This document shows, piece by piece, positions 1 to 9,076 of a stretch of 64,000 nt of DNA (the first letter of the stretch is position 1; every line of letters starts with the position of its first letter). The translations under genes were made by a program, and so were the position numbers. The stretch covers positions 1,886,501-1,950,500 of the forward strand of contig NZ_CP023747.1 in the NCBI RefSeq assembly GCF_008704995.1, read 5' to 3'. A model generated the notes under the pieces. It searched no databases. It saw nothing but the letters and a program-made list of their open reading frames with translations, and was not told where the DNA came from. The DNA is from Streptomyces nodosus. Its GTDB lineage: Bacteria; Actinomycetota; Actinomycetes; Streptomycetales; Streptomycetaceae.

Positions 1-125
1 TTGCGGCCGCTAAGAATTGCTCCAGTCGCTCGGCGCTGCGGGGTTGTACCCGCGGCGCTTGTGCTGGAAACACCTGACGTCCCCGGCACCCGGAGCGACC
101 TCCCGCTATACGAGAGGTCCCCCGC

Positions 126-815
126 ATGCTCAAGAACACCGTCATACGTCGTGCCAACGCGCTGACCAAGACCCACAAGATTTCCGCCGCCTGTGTGGCC
201 ACCCTCGGTGCCGCCACCCTCGCCTTCACCGCCGCTCCGAGCGAGGCCGCACCCACCGCTCAGACCTCGGTGGCCTCCGCCCCGGTGGCCCTCGGCAACC
301 AGGCGCCCAAGGGAATCAAGGCCAGCGTCACCGACCAGATGGCGCCCTCCCTGCTGAAGGCCGAGGCCATCGCCACCAAGGCGAAGGCGGCCTCCCTGAA
401 GAAGGCGGCGCAGCAGCACGCGACCCAGCAGGCCGCCGACCGGTCCGCCCAGCGCCCCGCGGTCAAGCCGGCCGCGCCCAAGGCCAAGAGCTACGCCAAC
501 AACCTCGACGGCTGGATCCGCCAGTCCCTCGACATCATGGCGAAGAAGGGCATCCCGGGCTCGTACAACGGCCTGCACCGCAACATCATGCGGGAGTCCT
601 CGGGCAACCCGATGGCCATCAACAACTGGGACATCAACGCCCGTAACGGCATCCCGTCCAAGGGTCTGCTCCAGGTCATCCCGCCGACCTTCAGCACCTA
701 CCACGTGCACGGCACCTCGGCGAACATCTACGACCCGGTCGCCAACATCACCGCCGCCGCCAACTACGCGGCGCACCGGTACGGCTCGATCGACAACGTC
801 AACAGCGCGTACTGA
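126..815 (+). CDS. Secreted lytic transglycosylase (SLT domain)
   Basis: This 229-residue protein probably cleaves peptidoglycan glycan strands outside the membrane. Residues 1-42 form a signal peptide: a basic start, a hydrophobic Ala/Leu stretch and a small-residue cleavage region ending in SEAA. Residues 65-115 are an Ala/Lys/Gln-rich linker. Residues 120-229 match the Slt70/goose-lysozyme fold, with the probable catalytic Glu157 in RESSGNP, then GLLQVIPPTF and a C-terminal NYAAHRYGS segment. The ATG is preceded by GAGAGG at normal spacing. It stands alone and converges on the next gene. The family call is firm; the biological role (growth, sporulation or resuscitation) is open. Confidence 0.88.
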   Translation: MLKNTVIRRANALTKTHKISAACVATLGAATLAFTAAPSEAAPTAQTSVASAPVALGNQAPKGIKASVTDQMAPSLLKAEAIATKAKAASLKKAAQQHATQQAADRSAQRPAVKPAAPKAKSYANNLDGWIRQSLDIMAKKGIPGSYNGLHRNIMRESSGNPMAINNWDINARNGIPSKGLLQVIPPTFSTYHVHGTSANIYDPVANITAAANYAAHRYGSIDNVNSAY

Positions 816-890
816 CGCCGGACGCCGGGTGTCCGGCGCGGACATCCGTGCGGACCGCAGGCGTGCCACGCCGTAGCGGCCACGGGCCCA

Positions 891-935
891 CACGCCGAAG
901 GGCGGCACCCATACGGGGTGCCGCCCTTCGGCGTG
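891..935. terminator. Bidirectional hairpin terminator
   Basis: Perfect inverted repeat with 20-bp arms at 891-910 and 916-935 and a 5-nt loop. It lies between two convergent genes ending at 815 (+) and 948 (-), so it can serve both transcripts. There is no U-run, as is usual in Streptomyces. Confidence 0.8.
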
Positions 936-947
936 GTGCGACGGCGG

Positions 948-3476
948 TTACTTGCGCATGACCTCCGGCTCATGGCGGCGCAGGAAGCGGGCCACCAGGA
1001 AGCCGCAGAGCGCGCCGAGGGCGATCAGCGCCACCATGTCCAGCGTCCAGGCCCCCGCCGTGTGGTCCCACAAGGGGTCCGTGCTGGTGGGGTCGTCCGT
1101 ATTGGGGGCGATCTTGTTGAAGTCCAGCGTGGTGCCGGCCGCGGCGACCGCCCAGCGGGACGGCATCAGATACGAGAACTCGTTGACGCCGAGCGTGCCG
1201 TGCAGCGTGAACAGACAGCCGGTGAAGACGACCTGGATGATCGCGAACATGACCAGCAGCGGCATGGTCTTCTCGGAGGTCTTCACCAGGGCGGAGATGA
1301 CCAGGCCGAACATCATCGAGGTGAAGCCCAGTGCCATGATCGGCAGGCACAGCTCGATCAGGGTGGCGTGGCCCAGCACGAGGCCCGTCTCGGGGACCTC
1401 CCGGCTGGCGAAGCCGATCATGCCGACCATGAGGCCCTGGAGCATGGTGACGACGCCGAGGACGATCACCTTCGACATCAGATACGCGGAGCGGGACAGG
1501 CCCGTGGCGCGCTCCCGTTCGTAGATGACCCGTTCCTTGATCAGCTCGCGGACGGAGTTGGCGGCGCCCGCGAAACAGGCGCCGACCGCGAGGATCAGCA
1601 GGACCGTGGTGGCGGTGCCGTTGGGGACGGGTATCCCGGTCTTCGGGTTGACCGGGTTGGCCAGCAGGCCCCGCTCATGGTTGATGAGCAGGCTCACCGC
1701 GCCGATCACCGCCGGCAGGATCACGCTCAGCAGCAGGAAACCCTTGTCGGAGGCGATGACCGAGACATACCGCCGGATCAGGGTGCCGAGCTGGGAGAAC
1801 CAGCCCTGCGGCTTGGGCGGCTTCATCGCCTGCGCCGCCGGCACCGGGGCCGACTGCGGCTCGACGGCGTCGATGTCCGCGGCGTAGATCTGGTAGTGCT
1901 GCGAGCCCTTCCAGCGGCCCGCCCAGTCGTAGTCGCGGTAGTTCTCGAAGGCGGAGAAGACATCGGCCCAGGTCTCGTAGCCGAAGAAGTTCAGCGCCTC
2001 CTCGGGCGGGCCGTAGTAGGCGACGGCACCGCCGGGCGCCATCACCAGCAGCTTGTCGCACAGGGCCAGCTCGGCCACCGAGTGGGTGACGACGAGGACC
2101 GTACGGCCGTCGTCGGCGAGGCCGCGCAGCAGCTGCATCACATCGCGGTCCATGCCCGGGTCCAGACCGGAGGTGGGCTCGTCCAGGAAGATCAGCGACG
2201 GCTTGGTGAGCAGTTCGAGGGCCACCGAGACGCGCTTGCGCTGACCGCCGGAGAGCGAGGTGACCTTCTTGTCCCGGTGGATGTCCAGCTTCAGCTCGCG
2301 CAGCACCTCGTCGATGCGCTTGTCGCGCTCGCCGGCCGTGGTGTCGGCGGGGAAACGCAGCTTGGCCGCGTACTTGAGGGCCTTCTTGACCGTCAGTTCC
2401 TTGTGCAGGATGTCGTCCTGCGGGACCAGGCCGATGCGCTGCCGCAGCTGGGCGAACTGCTTGTACAGGTTCCGGTTGTCGTAGAGGACGTCGCCCTGGT
2501 CGGCGGGGCGGTAGCCGGTGAGCGCCTTCAGCAGGGTCGACTTGCCGGAACCGGACGGGCCGATCACGCCGACCAGCGACTTCTCCGGGACTCCGAAGGA
2601 GACGTCCCGGAGGATCTGCTTGCCGCTGTCGACCGTGACGGTGAGGTGGCGTGCGGAGAAGGAGACCTCGCCGGTGTCGACGAACTCCTCGAGGCGGTCG
2701 CCGACCAGACGGAACGTCGAGTGGCCGACGCCGACGATGTCGTGCGGGTCGAGCAGCGCGGTGCCGCCCTTGCCGATCGGCATGCCGTTGATGAACGTGC
2801 CGTTGTGCGAGCCCAGGTCGCGGATCTCGAAGCGGCCGTCGGGTGTGGCGTGGAACTCCGCGTGGTGGCGCGAGACCTGGAGGTCGGAGACGACCAGGTC
2901 GTTCTCCAGTGCACGGCCGATGCGCATCACCCGGCCCAGGGAGAACTCGTGGAAGGAGGTCGGGCTGCGGTCGCTGTGGACCGATGGCGCCCCCGCGCCA
3001 CCACCGGGGCCCTGCTGCTGCGGGATCTCCACGGCGGCCTGCTGCGGGGCCTGCTGCTGCGGGTCCTGTGCGACGGCCGGCTGGTGCGGCACCTGCCCGC
3101 CCCAGCCGGCGTCGGCGCCCTGGGCCGCGTACGGCTGCTGCGGCTGGACCTGCCCGGCGGGCACGGCGGCCGCGGAACCGGACAGGTTCAGGCGCGGCCC
3201 GTCGGTCGGGTTGCCCAGATAGACGGCCGTGCTCGGACCGATGTCCAGCTGCTGGACCCGTCGGCCGTGCACAAAGGTGCCGTTGGTGCTGCCGAGGTCC
3301 TCGACCACCCAACTGCCGCCGTTCCAGCTGATCGTGGCGTGGCGCCAGGAAACCCTGGCGTCCTCGAGCACGATGTCCCCCTGCGGATCTCGTCCGAGGG
3401 TGTATGGCCCGGACCCGTCGAGGGTCCAGGTGCGTCCGTTCAATTCGAGTACGAGTTCAGGCACTCCATGCCCCAC
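948..3476 (-). CDS. FHA-domain ABC transporter, fused ATPase and ABC-2 permease
   Basis: This 842-residue membrane protein belongs to the White/ABCG-like ABC-2 family. It has two FHA phosphothreonine-binding domains at about 8-95 and 185-265, joined by a Gln/Pro/Ala-rich linker. The nucleotide-binding domain follows at about 275-490, with Walker A GPSGSGKST near 306, signature LSGGQRKR near 405 and Walker B LIFLDEP near 424. The C-terminal half has about six hydrophobic segments. The FHA domains suggest control by a Ser/Thr kinase (PknB type); the substrate is unknown. GTG at 3476 has GGGGGA upstream. A GTG at 3464, starting VPELVLELNG, is an equally plausible start. Confidence 0.9.
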   Translation of the reverse strand: MGHGVPELVLELNGRTWTLDGSGPYTLGRDPQGDIVLEDARVSWRHATISWNGGSWVVEDLGSTNGTFVHGRRVQQLDIGPSTAVYLGNPTDGPRLNLSGSAAAVPAGQVQPQQPYAAQGADAGWGGQVPHQPAVAQDPQQQAPQQAAVEIPQQQGPGGGAGAPSVHSDRSPTSFHEFSLGRVMRIGRALENDLVVSDLQVSRHHAEFHATPDGRFEIRDLGSHNGTFINGMPIGKGGTALLDPHDIVGVGHSTFRLVGDRLEEFVDTGEVSFSARHLTVTVDSGKQILRDVSFGVPEKSLVGVIGPSGSGKSTLLKALTGYRPADQGDVLYDNRNLYKQFAQLRQRIGLVPQDDILHKELTVKKALKYAAKLRFPADTTAGERDKRIDEVLRELKLDIHRDKKVTSLSGGQRKRVSVALELLTKPSLIFLDEPTSGLDPGMDRDVMQLLRGLADDGRTVLVVTHSVAELALCDKLLVMAPGGAVAYYGPPEEALNFFGYETWADVFSAFENYRDYDWAGRWKGSQHYQIYAADIDAVEPQSAPVPAAQAMKPPKPQGWFSQLGTLIRRYVSVIASDKGFLLLSVILPAVIGAVSLLINHERGLLANPVNPKTGIPVPNGTATTVLLILAVGACFAGAANSVRELIKERVIYERERATGLSRSAYLMSKVIVLGVVTMLQGLMVGMIGFASREVPETGLVLGHATLIELCLPIMALGFTSMMFGLVISALVKTSEKTMPLLVMFAIIQVVFTGCLFTLHGTLGVNEFSYLMPSRWAVAAAGTTLDFNKIAPNTDDPTSTDPLWDHTAGAWTLDMVALIALGALCGFLVARFLRRHEPEVMRK

Positions 3477-3935
3477 TGATCTGTCCCCCGAGTTGCCCCC
3501 GTTTTGGGGAGTCCAGGGATGTGTCGAACATCGTGGGGAACTATGACAGGACCGGCCCTCCGACCGGAAGCCGGTCCTTGAGAGGAATGCGCACAGGCAC
3601 CGGACGCGGAGGGTGTTCCAGGGTTCCCCACGTCGGCCCGGTCGGCCGAACCGCCCTCCCGGTCCCCGCGCGGGGGAACCCGCGGACTCCGGCTCCTTGG
3701 ATCAGGGCCGACCCTATCGTCTCCCCCGCCCGATCGGTCCCGCGGGGCGCGGCCGGCCGGCGCCGGACCGGGCCGCGCCACACCCTTACTCCGTCCCCCG
3801 CACCGCCGATCAGGGGTAATCCGTGCCGTCACCGCTGCTCAAGAGGCACGTCATCGGTCCGTCACCCACTGTTCCCCGTCCGCTGGTCGGACCGGACACG
3901 CGCGGGCAGGGGGTGCCGGATACGGTGGAAGCACC
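3477..3935. other. Divergent intergenic region, no gene seen
   Basis: A 459-bp gap between the FHA-ABC gene and serB, which point away from each other. It must hold both promoters, but I could not fix convincing -35/-10 pairs. The reading frames across it are short and lack a codon-bias signature or plausible ribosome sites. A short inverted repeat (CCCC, GTTTT spacer, GGGG) lies near 3498. Confidence 0.5.
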
Positions 3936-5147
3936 ATGAGCGCTTCGCAGACCTCCGACGCCCCCACTCTCCTTGTCAAGATCTTCGGCAAGGACCGGCC
4001 CGGCCTGACCGCCGGGCTGTTCGACACTCTGGCCGCCTACAACGTCGATGTCGTCGACATCGAGCAGGTCGTCACCCGGGGCCGGATGGTGCTGTGCGCC
4101 CTGGTGACCGTGCCCCCGTCCGGGATCGAGGGCGATCTGCGGGCCACCGTCCACAGCTGGGCGGAGTCCATGAAGATGCAGGCGGAGATCATCTCCGGCA
4201 TCGGCGACAACCGCCCGCGTGGCCTCGGCCGCTCGCTGGTCACCGTGCTGGGCAGCCCGCTGAGCGCCGAGTCGACGGCCGCCATCGCCGCCCGTATCAC
4301 CGATGCGGGCGGCAACATCGACCGAATCTTCCGGCTGGCCAAGTACCCGGTGACGGCCGTGGAGTTCGCCGTGTCCGGGGTGGAGACGGAGCCGCTGCGC
4401 ACCGCCCTGGTCACCGACGCCTCGGCGCTCGGGGTCGATATCGCCGTCGTCGCGGCCGGTCTGCACCGCCGGGCCCAGCGTCTGGTGGTCATGGACGTGG
4501 ACTCCACGCTCATCCAGGACGAGGTCATCGAACTGTTCGCGGCGCACGCCGGGTGCGAGGCGGAGGTCGCCGAGGTCACGGCCGCGGCCATGCGCGGCGA
4601 ACTGGACTTCGAGCAGTCGCTGCACGCGCGGGTGGCGCTGCTCAAGGGGCTGGACGCGTCGGTGGTGGACAAGGTTCGCTCGGAGGTCCGGCTCACTCCG
4701 GGCGCCCGCACCCTGATCCGTACACTGAAGCGGCTCGGCTTCCAAGTGGGGGTGGTCTCCGGCGGGTTCACCCAGGTGACGGACGATCTGCAGGAGCGGC
4801 TCGGACTGGACTTCGCCCAGGCCAACACGCTGGAGATCGTCGACGGACGGCTGACCGGCCGGGTGGTCGGGGAGATCGTGGACCGGGCGGGCAAGGCGCG
4901 GCTGCTGCGCCGGTTCGCCGCCGAGGCGGGGGTGCCGCTGGCGCAGACCGTGGCGATCGGTGACGGGGCCAACGATCTGGACATGCTGAACGCGGCCGGG
5001 CTTGGCGTCGCCTTCAACGCCAAGCCCGTCGTGCGGGAGGCCGCGCACACCGCGGTGAACTTCCCCTTCCTGGACACCGTGCTGTATCTGCTGGGCGTCA
5101 CCCGGGAAGAGGTCGAGGCGGCGGACACCCAGGAGGACACGCACTGA
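3936..5147 (+). CDS. serB: Phosphoserine phosphatase SerB with N-terminal ACT region
   Basis: This 403-residue cytoplasmic enzyme catalyses the last step of serine synthesis, O-phosphoserine to serine. Residues 1-165 form a duplicated ACT regulatory region (LLVKIFGKDRPGLTAGLFDT). The HAD hydrolase core follows: motif I DVDST near 187, which supplies the nucleophile Asp, a substrate-binding helix (IQDEVIELFA), VVSGGFT as motif II, and AIGDGANDLDML as motif III. The length and two-part layout match actinobacterial SerB. The ATG sits about 10 nt after a GGTGGAAG ribosome site. It is monocistronic and converges with a SixA-type phosphatase. Confidence 0.95.
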   Translation: MSASQTSDAPTLLVKIFGKDRPGLTAGLFDTLAAYNVDVVDIEQVVTRGRMVLCALVTVPPSGIEGDLRATVHSWAESMKMQAEIISGIGDNRPRGLGRSLVTVLGSPLSAESTAAIAARITDAGGNIDRIFRLAKYPVTAVEFAVSGVETEPLRTALVTDASALGVDIAVVAAGLHRRAQRLVVMDVDSTLIQDEVIELFAAHAGCEAEVAEVTAAAMRGELDFEQSLHARVALLKGLDASVVDKVRSEVRLTPGARTLIRTLKRLGFQVGVVSGGFTQVTDDLQERLGLDFAQANTLEIVDGRLTGRVVGEIVDRAGKARLLRRFAAEAGVPLAQTVAIGDGANDLDMLNAAGLGVAFNAKPVVREAAHTAVNFPFLDTVLYLLGVTREEVEAADTQEDTH

Positions 5148-5240
5148 CCCCGAGGCGGGACAGGGCGTGGACAGCCCGTCGACGGGGTCCGGCTCGGCGC
5201 CGGGCCCGTCGGGTCGGGGACCGCTCGCTCGCCGTGAGGG

Positions 5241-5759
5241 CTACTCGGTCGGCGCCCAGTAGTCGTGCAGGGTGGCCGTGCCCGGCTCCAGCGACTTCCA
5301 GGAGCCCTCGAAGGTGAGGACGGCGAAGGCCCCGGCCGGGAAGCCGTGCCGGCTCATCCGCTCGCGGGCGTCGTCGTCGGCCGCGTCGGTGAGGACCTCG
5401 GCCAGGCCCTGGACGCCCGGGTTGTGGCCGATCAGGATCAGATTCCGTGCCTCGCCGGAGGTCTCGTTGAGCACGGCGATCAGCTCGCCGGGCGAGGCCT
5501 CGTAGAGCCGCTCCTCGTAGACGGTTCTCGGCCGGTGCGGCAGCTCCTGGACCGCGAGTTTCCAGGTCTCACGGGTACGCGTCGCGGTGGAGCAGAGAGC
5601 CAGGTCGAAGGGGATACCGGTGTCGGCCAGCCGACGTCCGGCGACGGCCGCGTCCATGCGGCCCCGCTCGGCGAGCGGACGCTCGTGGTCGGCCACCTGC
5701 GGCCAGTCGGCCTTGGCGTGCCGGAAGAGGACGATCCTGCGGGGTTCTGCGGAGCTCAT
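5241..5759 (-). CDS. SixA-type histidine phosphatase
   Basis: A 172-residue protein of the histidine phosphatase (phosphoglycerate mutase-like) superfamily. The N-terminal phosphohistidine motif is LFRHAKADWP, at residues 10-20. The second catalytic His lies in LILIGHNPGVQGL, near residue 115. The small size and RHAKA variant fit the SixA branch, which removes phosphate from phosphohistidine in phosphorelays, though small-molecule phosphatases look similar. No operon partner is visible, so the substrate cannot be assigned. Confidence 0.85.
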   Translation of the reverse strand: MSSAEPRRIVLFRHAKADWPQVADHERPLAERGRMDAAVAGRRLADTGIPFDLALCSTATRTRETWKLAVQELPHRPRTVYEERLYEASPGELIAVLNETSGEARNLILIGHNPGVQGLAEVLTDAADDDARERMSRHGFPAGAFAVLTFEGSWKSLEPGTATLHDYWAPTE

Positions 5760-5935
5760 GCGTCCCAGCTTCGCATGAGACAGGCCGTCGGGCGCAGGGA
5801 GTTGACGACGCCGGGTGCGCGCCCGCGCGCGGGTGGCTCAACCGGCCCCTCGACCGTGCGCACCGGGGGTGAGGAGGCGTTGCCGTCGGCCGGTCGGGGG
5901 CGGTGTGCGGCGTGCGGCGTGCGGTAAGAGTGGTG

Positions 5936-6148
5936 TCACTGTGCGTGATGCGTCATCGTCTGCTGGATGCGTCCGACGAGGTGGCTGAGGGCGGGGTCGC
6001 CCCCGGCGCTCGCGTCCGCCGGGTTGAGGATCAGGGCCAGCAGGGCCACGAAGGCCAGCGCCGGCAGGGCGAAGGCCCACCAGGGAAGCCGTATGTCGAC
6101 GCCGCCCGTGGTCGCCGGGTGGGTCCGGGTGGGGGTGCGGGCCGACAT
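5936..6148 (-). CDS. Small single-pass membrane protein, function unknown
   Basis: A 70-residue protein with a basic Thr/Pro-rich N-terminus, one transmembrane segment (LPWWAFALPALAFVALLALI, residues 22-41) and a short C-terminal tail carrying LVGRIQQTMTHH. The ATG at 6148 has a perfect GGAGG six bases upstream. An in-frame ATG further upstream would add 36 unlikely residues. It is separated from the MFS cluster by a strong terminator, so it is probably transcribed alone. I do not recognise a family. Confidence 0.7.
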   Translation of the reverse strand: MSARTPTRTHPATTGGVDIRLPWWAFALPALAFVALLALILNPADASAGGDPALSHLVGRIQQTMTHHAQ

Positions 6149-6268
6149 GACTGCCTCCGGGGTCTTCGGTTGGTCGTGGCCCCGCCTCTCGCGGCCACAT
6201 CTTCGAAGGTACGGATCCGGCGGCCCTCGACCCATCCGGTGATCCACCCACTTCACCCTGACCCTGAC

Positions 6269-6310
6269 CCCCTAAGGGATGGTGGGGCTGGCCCCACCAT
6301 CCCTTAGGGG
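6269..6310 (-). terminator. Strong hairpin terminator after the MFS operon
   Basis: Perfect inverted repeat, 19-bp arms at 6269-6287 and 6292-6310 with a CTGG loop. It begins 13 nt beyond the stop of the minus-strand gene at 6324 and lies upstream of the next minus-strand gene, so it should end the MFS transcript and insulate the neighbour. Confidence 0.85.
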
Positions 6311-6323
6311 TCCCCAGGGGCCA

Positions 6324-6440
6324 TCAGGGGGAGGCAAGTGTGGCGACGATGGCGATGATCACGAAGATGGCGAGGAACGTGCCGAAGACCAGGAGCATCT
6401 TCCGCTGGCCGTTCTGGGGGTTCGGGTCGAGCACGGGCAT
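6324..6440 (-). CDS. SGM_5486-like transporter-associated small membrane protein
   Basis: A 38-residue protein starting MPVLDPNPQNGQRKMLL with a single C-terminal transmembrane helix (roughly residues 15-36). I recognise it from memory as the tiny protein usually encoded beside CynX/NimT-type MFS transporters in Streptomyces, which matches its position here 72 bp downstream of the transporter. It probably sits in the membrane with the transporter; no function has been established that I know of. Confidence 0.75.
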   Translation of the reverse strand: MPVLDPNPQNGQRKMLLVFGTFLAIFVIIAIVATLASP

Positions 6441-6512
6441 ACGGCCAGTTTCGCACCTCTCCCCCGCCCCGGTTCCGGCAGGGTCGGGGACACGCGGTGG
6501 CCGTCGCTCCGC

Positions 6513-7910
6513 TCAGCGCGCCGCCTCGTCCTCCACGATCCGGTCGCGGCCCGCCAGGATGCCCGCCACCACCTGCGGCACCATGAGCCCGGCGAGCAGC
6601 GCGAGCGGCAGGCCCCAGCCACCGCTCCGCTGGTAGAGGACGCCGACCAGCAGCGGGCCCGGGATCGACAGCAGATATCCGGCGCTCTGCGCGAACGCCG
6701 ACAGCTTGGCCACCCCCGCGCCCGTCCGGGACCGCATCCCCACCATGGTGAGCGCCAGCGGGAAGGCGCAGTTGGAGATGCCCAGCAGCAGTGCCCAGGC
6801 CAGGGCGCCGCTCACCGGGGCGGTGTAGAGACCGGCGTACCCGAGGAGACCGCACACGCCGAGGACGACCACCATCGGGCCCTGGTGCGGCAGCCGTGAG
6901 GCCAGCCGGGGGATGACGAAGGCGAGCGGCACCCCCATCACCATGGTGAGCGCCAGCAGCAGACCGGCCGTGCCGGCGGACACCCCGGCGTCGCGGAAGA
7001 TCTGTGCCATCCAGCCCATGGTGACGTAGGCGGCCGTGGCCTGGAGCCCGAAGAAGACGGCCAGCGCCCATGCGGTACGGCTCCGGGTGATCCGCAGCCC
7101 GTCGGGCTCCTCACGGTCGTGAGCAGTAGAGCCCTGCGCGTCGGCGGCACCGGCACCGGCAGTCCGGCCTCGTACGAACGGGATCCACGGCAGGATCGCG
7201 ACCGCGGGCAGCACCGCCCAGACGGTCAGTCCCGACTGCCAGCTCCCGCCCAGGGCGTCGGTCACGGGGACGGTGACCGCCGCCGCCAGCGAGGTGCCGA
7301 GGGCGAGCGTCATCGAGTACACGCCCGTCATGGAGCCCACCCGGTCCGGGAACCAGCGCTTGACGATCACCGGCATCAGCACATTGCTGACCGCGATGCC
7401 CATCAGGGCGAGCGCGCTGGCGGCGAGGAAGCCCGCGGTGTTTCCCACCCAGGGGCGGATCAGCAGTCCGGCGGTGATCGCCACCATCCCGGCGCAGATC
7501 ACCGCCCCCGGTCCGAAGCGGCGGGCGAGCCGCGGGGCCATGACGCCGAAGACGGCGAAGCAGAGCGACGGTACGGAGGTGAGCAGTCCCGCGACGCTGC
7601 CGCTCATCCCGAGCCCGTCGCGCACCTCCTCCAGCAGGGCGCCGAGGCTGGTGATGGCGGGCCGCAGATTCAGCGCGCTGAGGGCGATGCCGACGACCAT
7701 CAGCCTCGTCATCCAGGGCCGCAGGGGCGTTCCTCCGGCCGGGGGCTGTGTCTGCGCCTCCGTCCCCGCCTCCGCGCCGGGCCCCGCGCCCGCTCCGGGT
7801 GCCGCTTCGATGCCTGTCTCGGTCTTCGTCCCCTTCCCCGCCGCCGCTCCCGTTCCGCCGGGCAGGCGTGGCGACGCGGACGCCGTCGTACCGGTCTCTT
7901 CATATGCCAT
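6513..7910 (-). CDS. CynX/NimT-family MFS transporter
   Basis: About 465 residues, with a low-complexity Ala/Gly/Thr-rich N-terminal tail of about 80 residues followed by 12 hydrophobic segments. LSALNLRPAITSLGALLEEV in the first helix is the hallmark of the CynX/NimT group (cyanate, 2-nitroimidazole). None of the possible ATGs (7922, 7919, 7910) has a ribosome site. A TATGAT -10 box ends 7 nt before the ATG at 7910, so a leaderless mRNA starting at that ATG is the best model. It faces a GntR regulator across one operator, which suggests ligand-induced export. Confidence 0.85.
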   Translation of the reverse strand: MAYEETGTTASASPRLPGGTGAAAGKGTKTETGIEAAPGAGAGPGAEAGTEAQTQPPAGGTPLRPWMTRLMVVGIALSALNLRPAITSLGALLEEVRDGLGMSGSVAGLLTSVPSLCFAVFGVMAPRLARRFGPGAVICAGMVAITAGLLIRPWVGNTAGFLAASALALMGIAVSNVLMPVIVKRWFPDRVGSMTGVYSMTLALGTSLAAAVTVPVTDALGGSWQSGLTVWAVLPAVAILPWIPFVRGRTAGAGAADAQGSTAHDREEPDGLRITRSRTAWALAVFFGLQATAAYVTMGWMAQIFRDAGVSAGTAGLLLALTMVMGVPLAFVIPRLASRLPHQGPMVVVLGVCGLLGYAGLYTAPVSGALAWALLLGISNCAFPLALTMVGMRSRTGAGVAKLSAFAQSAGYLLSIPGPLLVGVLYQRSGGWGLPLALLAGLMVPQVVAGILAGRDRIVEDEAAR

Positions 7911-7917
7911 GAGGGAC

Positions 7918-7948
7918 ATCATAGAATCATGGGATGATTGGCTGTCCA
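7918..7948 (-). promoter_or_regulatory. Promoter of the MFS gene, probably leaderless
   Basis: Reading the minus strand, TGGACA (7948-7943) is followed by a 19-bp spacer and TATGAT (7923-7918). Position +1 would fall at or next to the ATG at 7910. The GntR operator lies inside the spacer. Confidence 0.55.
7925..7939. promoter_or_regulatory. Predicted GntR/FadR-type operator
   Basis: Palindrome AATCAT-GGG-ATGATT. It sits between the -35 and -10 of the MFS promoter and touches the -35 of the divergent regulator promoter, the expected place for a repressor of both genes. Confidence 0.65.
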
Positions 7949-7966
7949 CTCTCCCTGCGTTACGCT
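7938..7966 (+). promoter_or_regulatory. Promoter of the GntR regulator gene
   Basis: TTGGCT at 7938-7943, 17-bp spacer, TACGCT at 7961-7966, about 45 bp ahead of the regulator ATG. The -35 overlaps the palindromic operator, so autoregulation is likely. Confidence 0.5.
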
Positions 7967-8010
7967 CCGGAACCACAGGTCTCACCCCCTGGCCCGCACG
8001 AAGGACCGTC

Positions 8011-8700
8011 ATGTCGCTGACCCACCCCCGTCGATCCGCGCTGTCCGAGCAGATCATCGCCGAGCTGCGGAACCAGATCACGTCGGGCGAATGGCCGGTG
8101 GGTTCCCGTATCCCCACCGAACCCGAGCTGGTCGAGATGCTCGGGGTCGCCCGCAACACGGTGCGTGAGGCGGTCCGGGCGCTGGCGCACAACGGCCTGC
8201 TGGACATCCGCCAGGGGTCGGGCACCTATGTGGCGGCGACCAGCGAGCTGGCGGGTGTGATGCAGCGGCGCTTCGCCGACGCCGACCCGGACCACATCGC
8301 GGAACTGCGCTCCACCCTGGAGTCGGGCGCCGCCCAGCTGGCCGCCGAGCGGCGCACCGAGCGCGACCTCAAGCAGCTGGACGCGCTGCTGGTGCGCCGG
8401 GAGGAGGCCTGGGCGTCGGGGGACGCGGAGGCGTTCGTGACCGCCGACGCGACCTTCCATCTGGCGGTGGTGGCCGCCTCCCACAACGAGGCGATGACGG
8501 CGATGTACGCGGACCTGGGCGAGGTGCTGCGGGACTGGCTGCGGGTGGACGTCGGGGAGGAACTGACGCCCGAGGTGCATATGGACCACACCCCGCTGGT
8601 GGACGCGATCCGTTCGGGTGACGCGGCCTCCGCGGCCGCCGAGGCGGCGAGCTATCCGCTGGGGTGCCGGCCGAGGCACGCGCGGTCCGGCGAGCGCTGA
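8011..8700 (+). CDS. FadR-type GntR transcriptional regulator
   Basis: A 229-residue DNA-binding repressor. Residues 5-70 form the GntR winged helix: LSEQIIAELRNQITSGEWPV, then PTEPELVEMLGVARNTVREA and the wing GLLDIRQGSGTYV. Residues 95-215 are a helical FCD ligand-binding domain with metal-site-like residues (D..FH near 150 and H..H near 195). The ATG follows GAAGGACCGTC. It diverges from the MFS gene and probably senses its substrate. The C-terminus ends in a basic tail, GCRPRHARSGER. Confidence 0.9.
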   Translation: MSLTHPRRSALSEQIIAELRNQITSGEWPVGSRIPTEPELVEMLGVARNTVREAVRALAHNGLLDIRQGSGTYVAATSELAGVMQRRFADADPDHIAELRSTLESGAAQLAAERRTERDLKQLDALLVRREEAWASGDAEAFVTADATFHLAVVAASHNEAMTAMYADLGEVLRDWLRVDVGEELTPEVHMDHTPLVDAIRSGDAASAAAEAASYPLGCRPRHARSGER

Positions 8701-8707
8701 TCCCGGC

Positions 8708-9076
8708 TCATCGGGCATGGCCGATCCAGGCCGCGCGCACATCCTGCCAGCACCGCCCGGACAGTCGTACGGTCATCGCGGGCCCGGCCTCCACCGGGTC
8801 GGTGTCGGTGTCCACGTCCCACCAGTGGCCGCATTCGATGTGCAGACTCACATGATCGGCGTCGGGATAGGGGTTGTGGCAGTACGCGACGACGTGCGAG
8901 CCGGTGACCCCGACGCGGCAGTCGGACCCGAAGGGCCCCGGCGCGGTCTTCCCGCCGGTCTTCACACCCGCGTGCGGCGCGCTCCTGCCGGACCGGTGCG
9001 GCAGGGCCTCGTACGGCAGGACCGTCAGCAGGGCGAGGACGACGAAGGCCGGGGCGAGCCGGCGGGACAGGCGCAC
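8708..9076 (-). CDS. Secreted hypothetical protein
   Basis: A 122-residue protein with a signal peptide (RLSRRLAPAFVVLALLTVLP) followed by a mature part containing four cysteines (SDCRVG, AYCHNP, IECGHW, GRCWQD) that could form two disulfides. The C-terminal WWDVDT...MTVRLSGRCW region looks like a small beta protein. It converges tail-to-tail with the GntR gene, 7 bp away. I do not recognise a family. Confidence 0.65.
   Translation of the reverse strand: MRLSRRLAPAFVVLALLTVLPYEALPHRSGRSAPHAGVKTGGKTAPGPFGSDCRVGVTGSHVVAYCHNPYPDADHVSLHIECGHWWDVDTDTDPVEAGPAMTVRLSGRCWQDVRAAWIGHAR

Noticed and set aside
918..3479. 853-codon frame opposite the FHA-ABC gene
   Set aside because: Composition-driven shadow; the opposite strand carries Walker and FHA motifs and a ribosome site.
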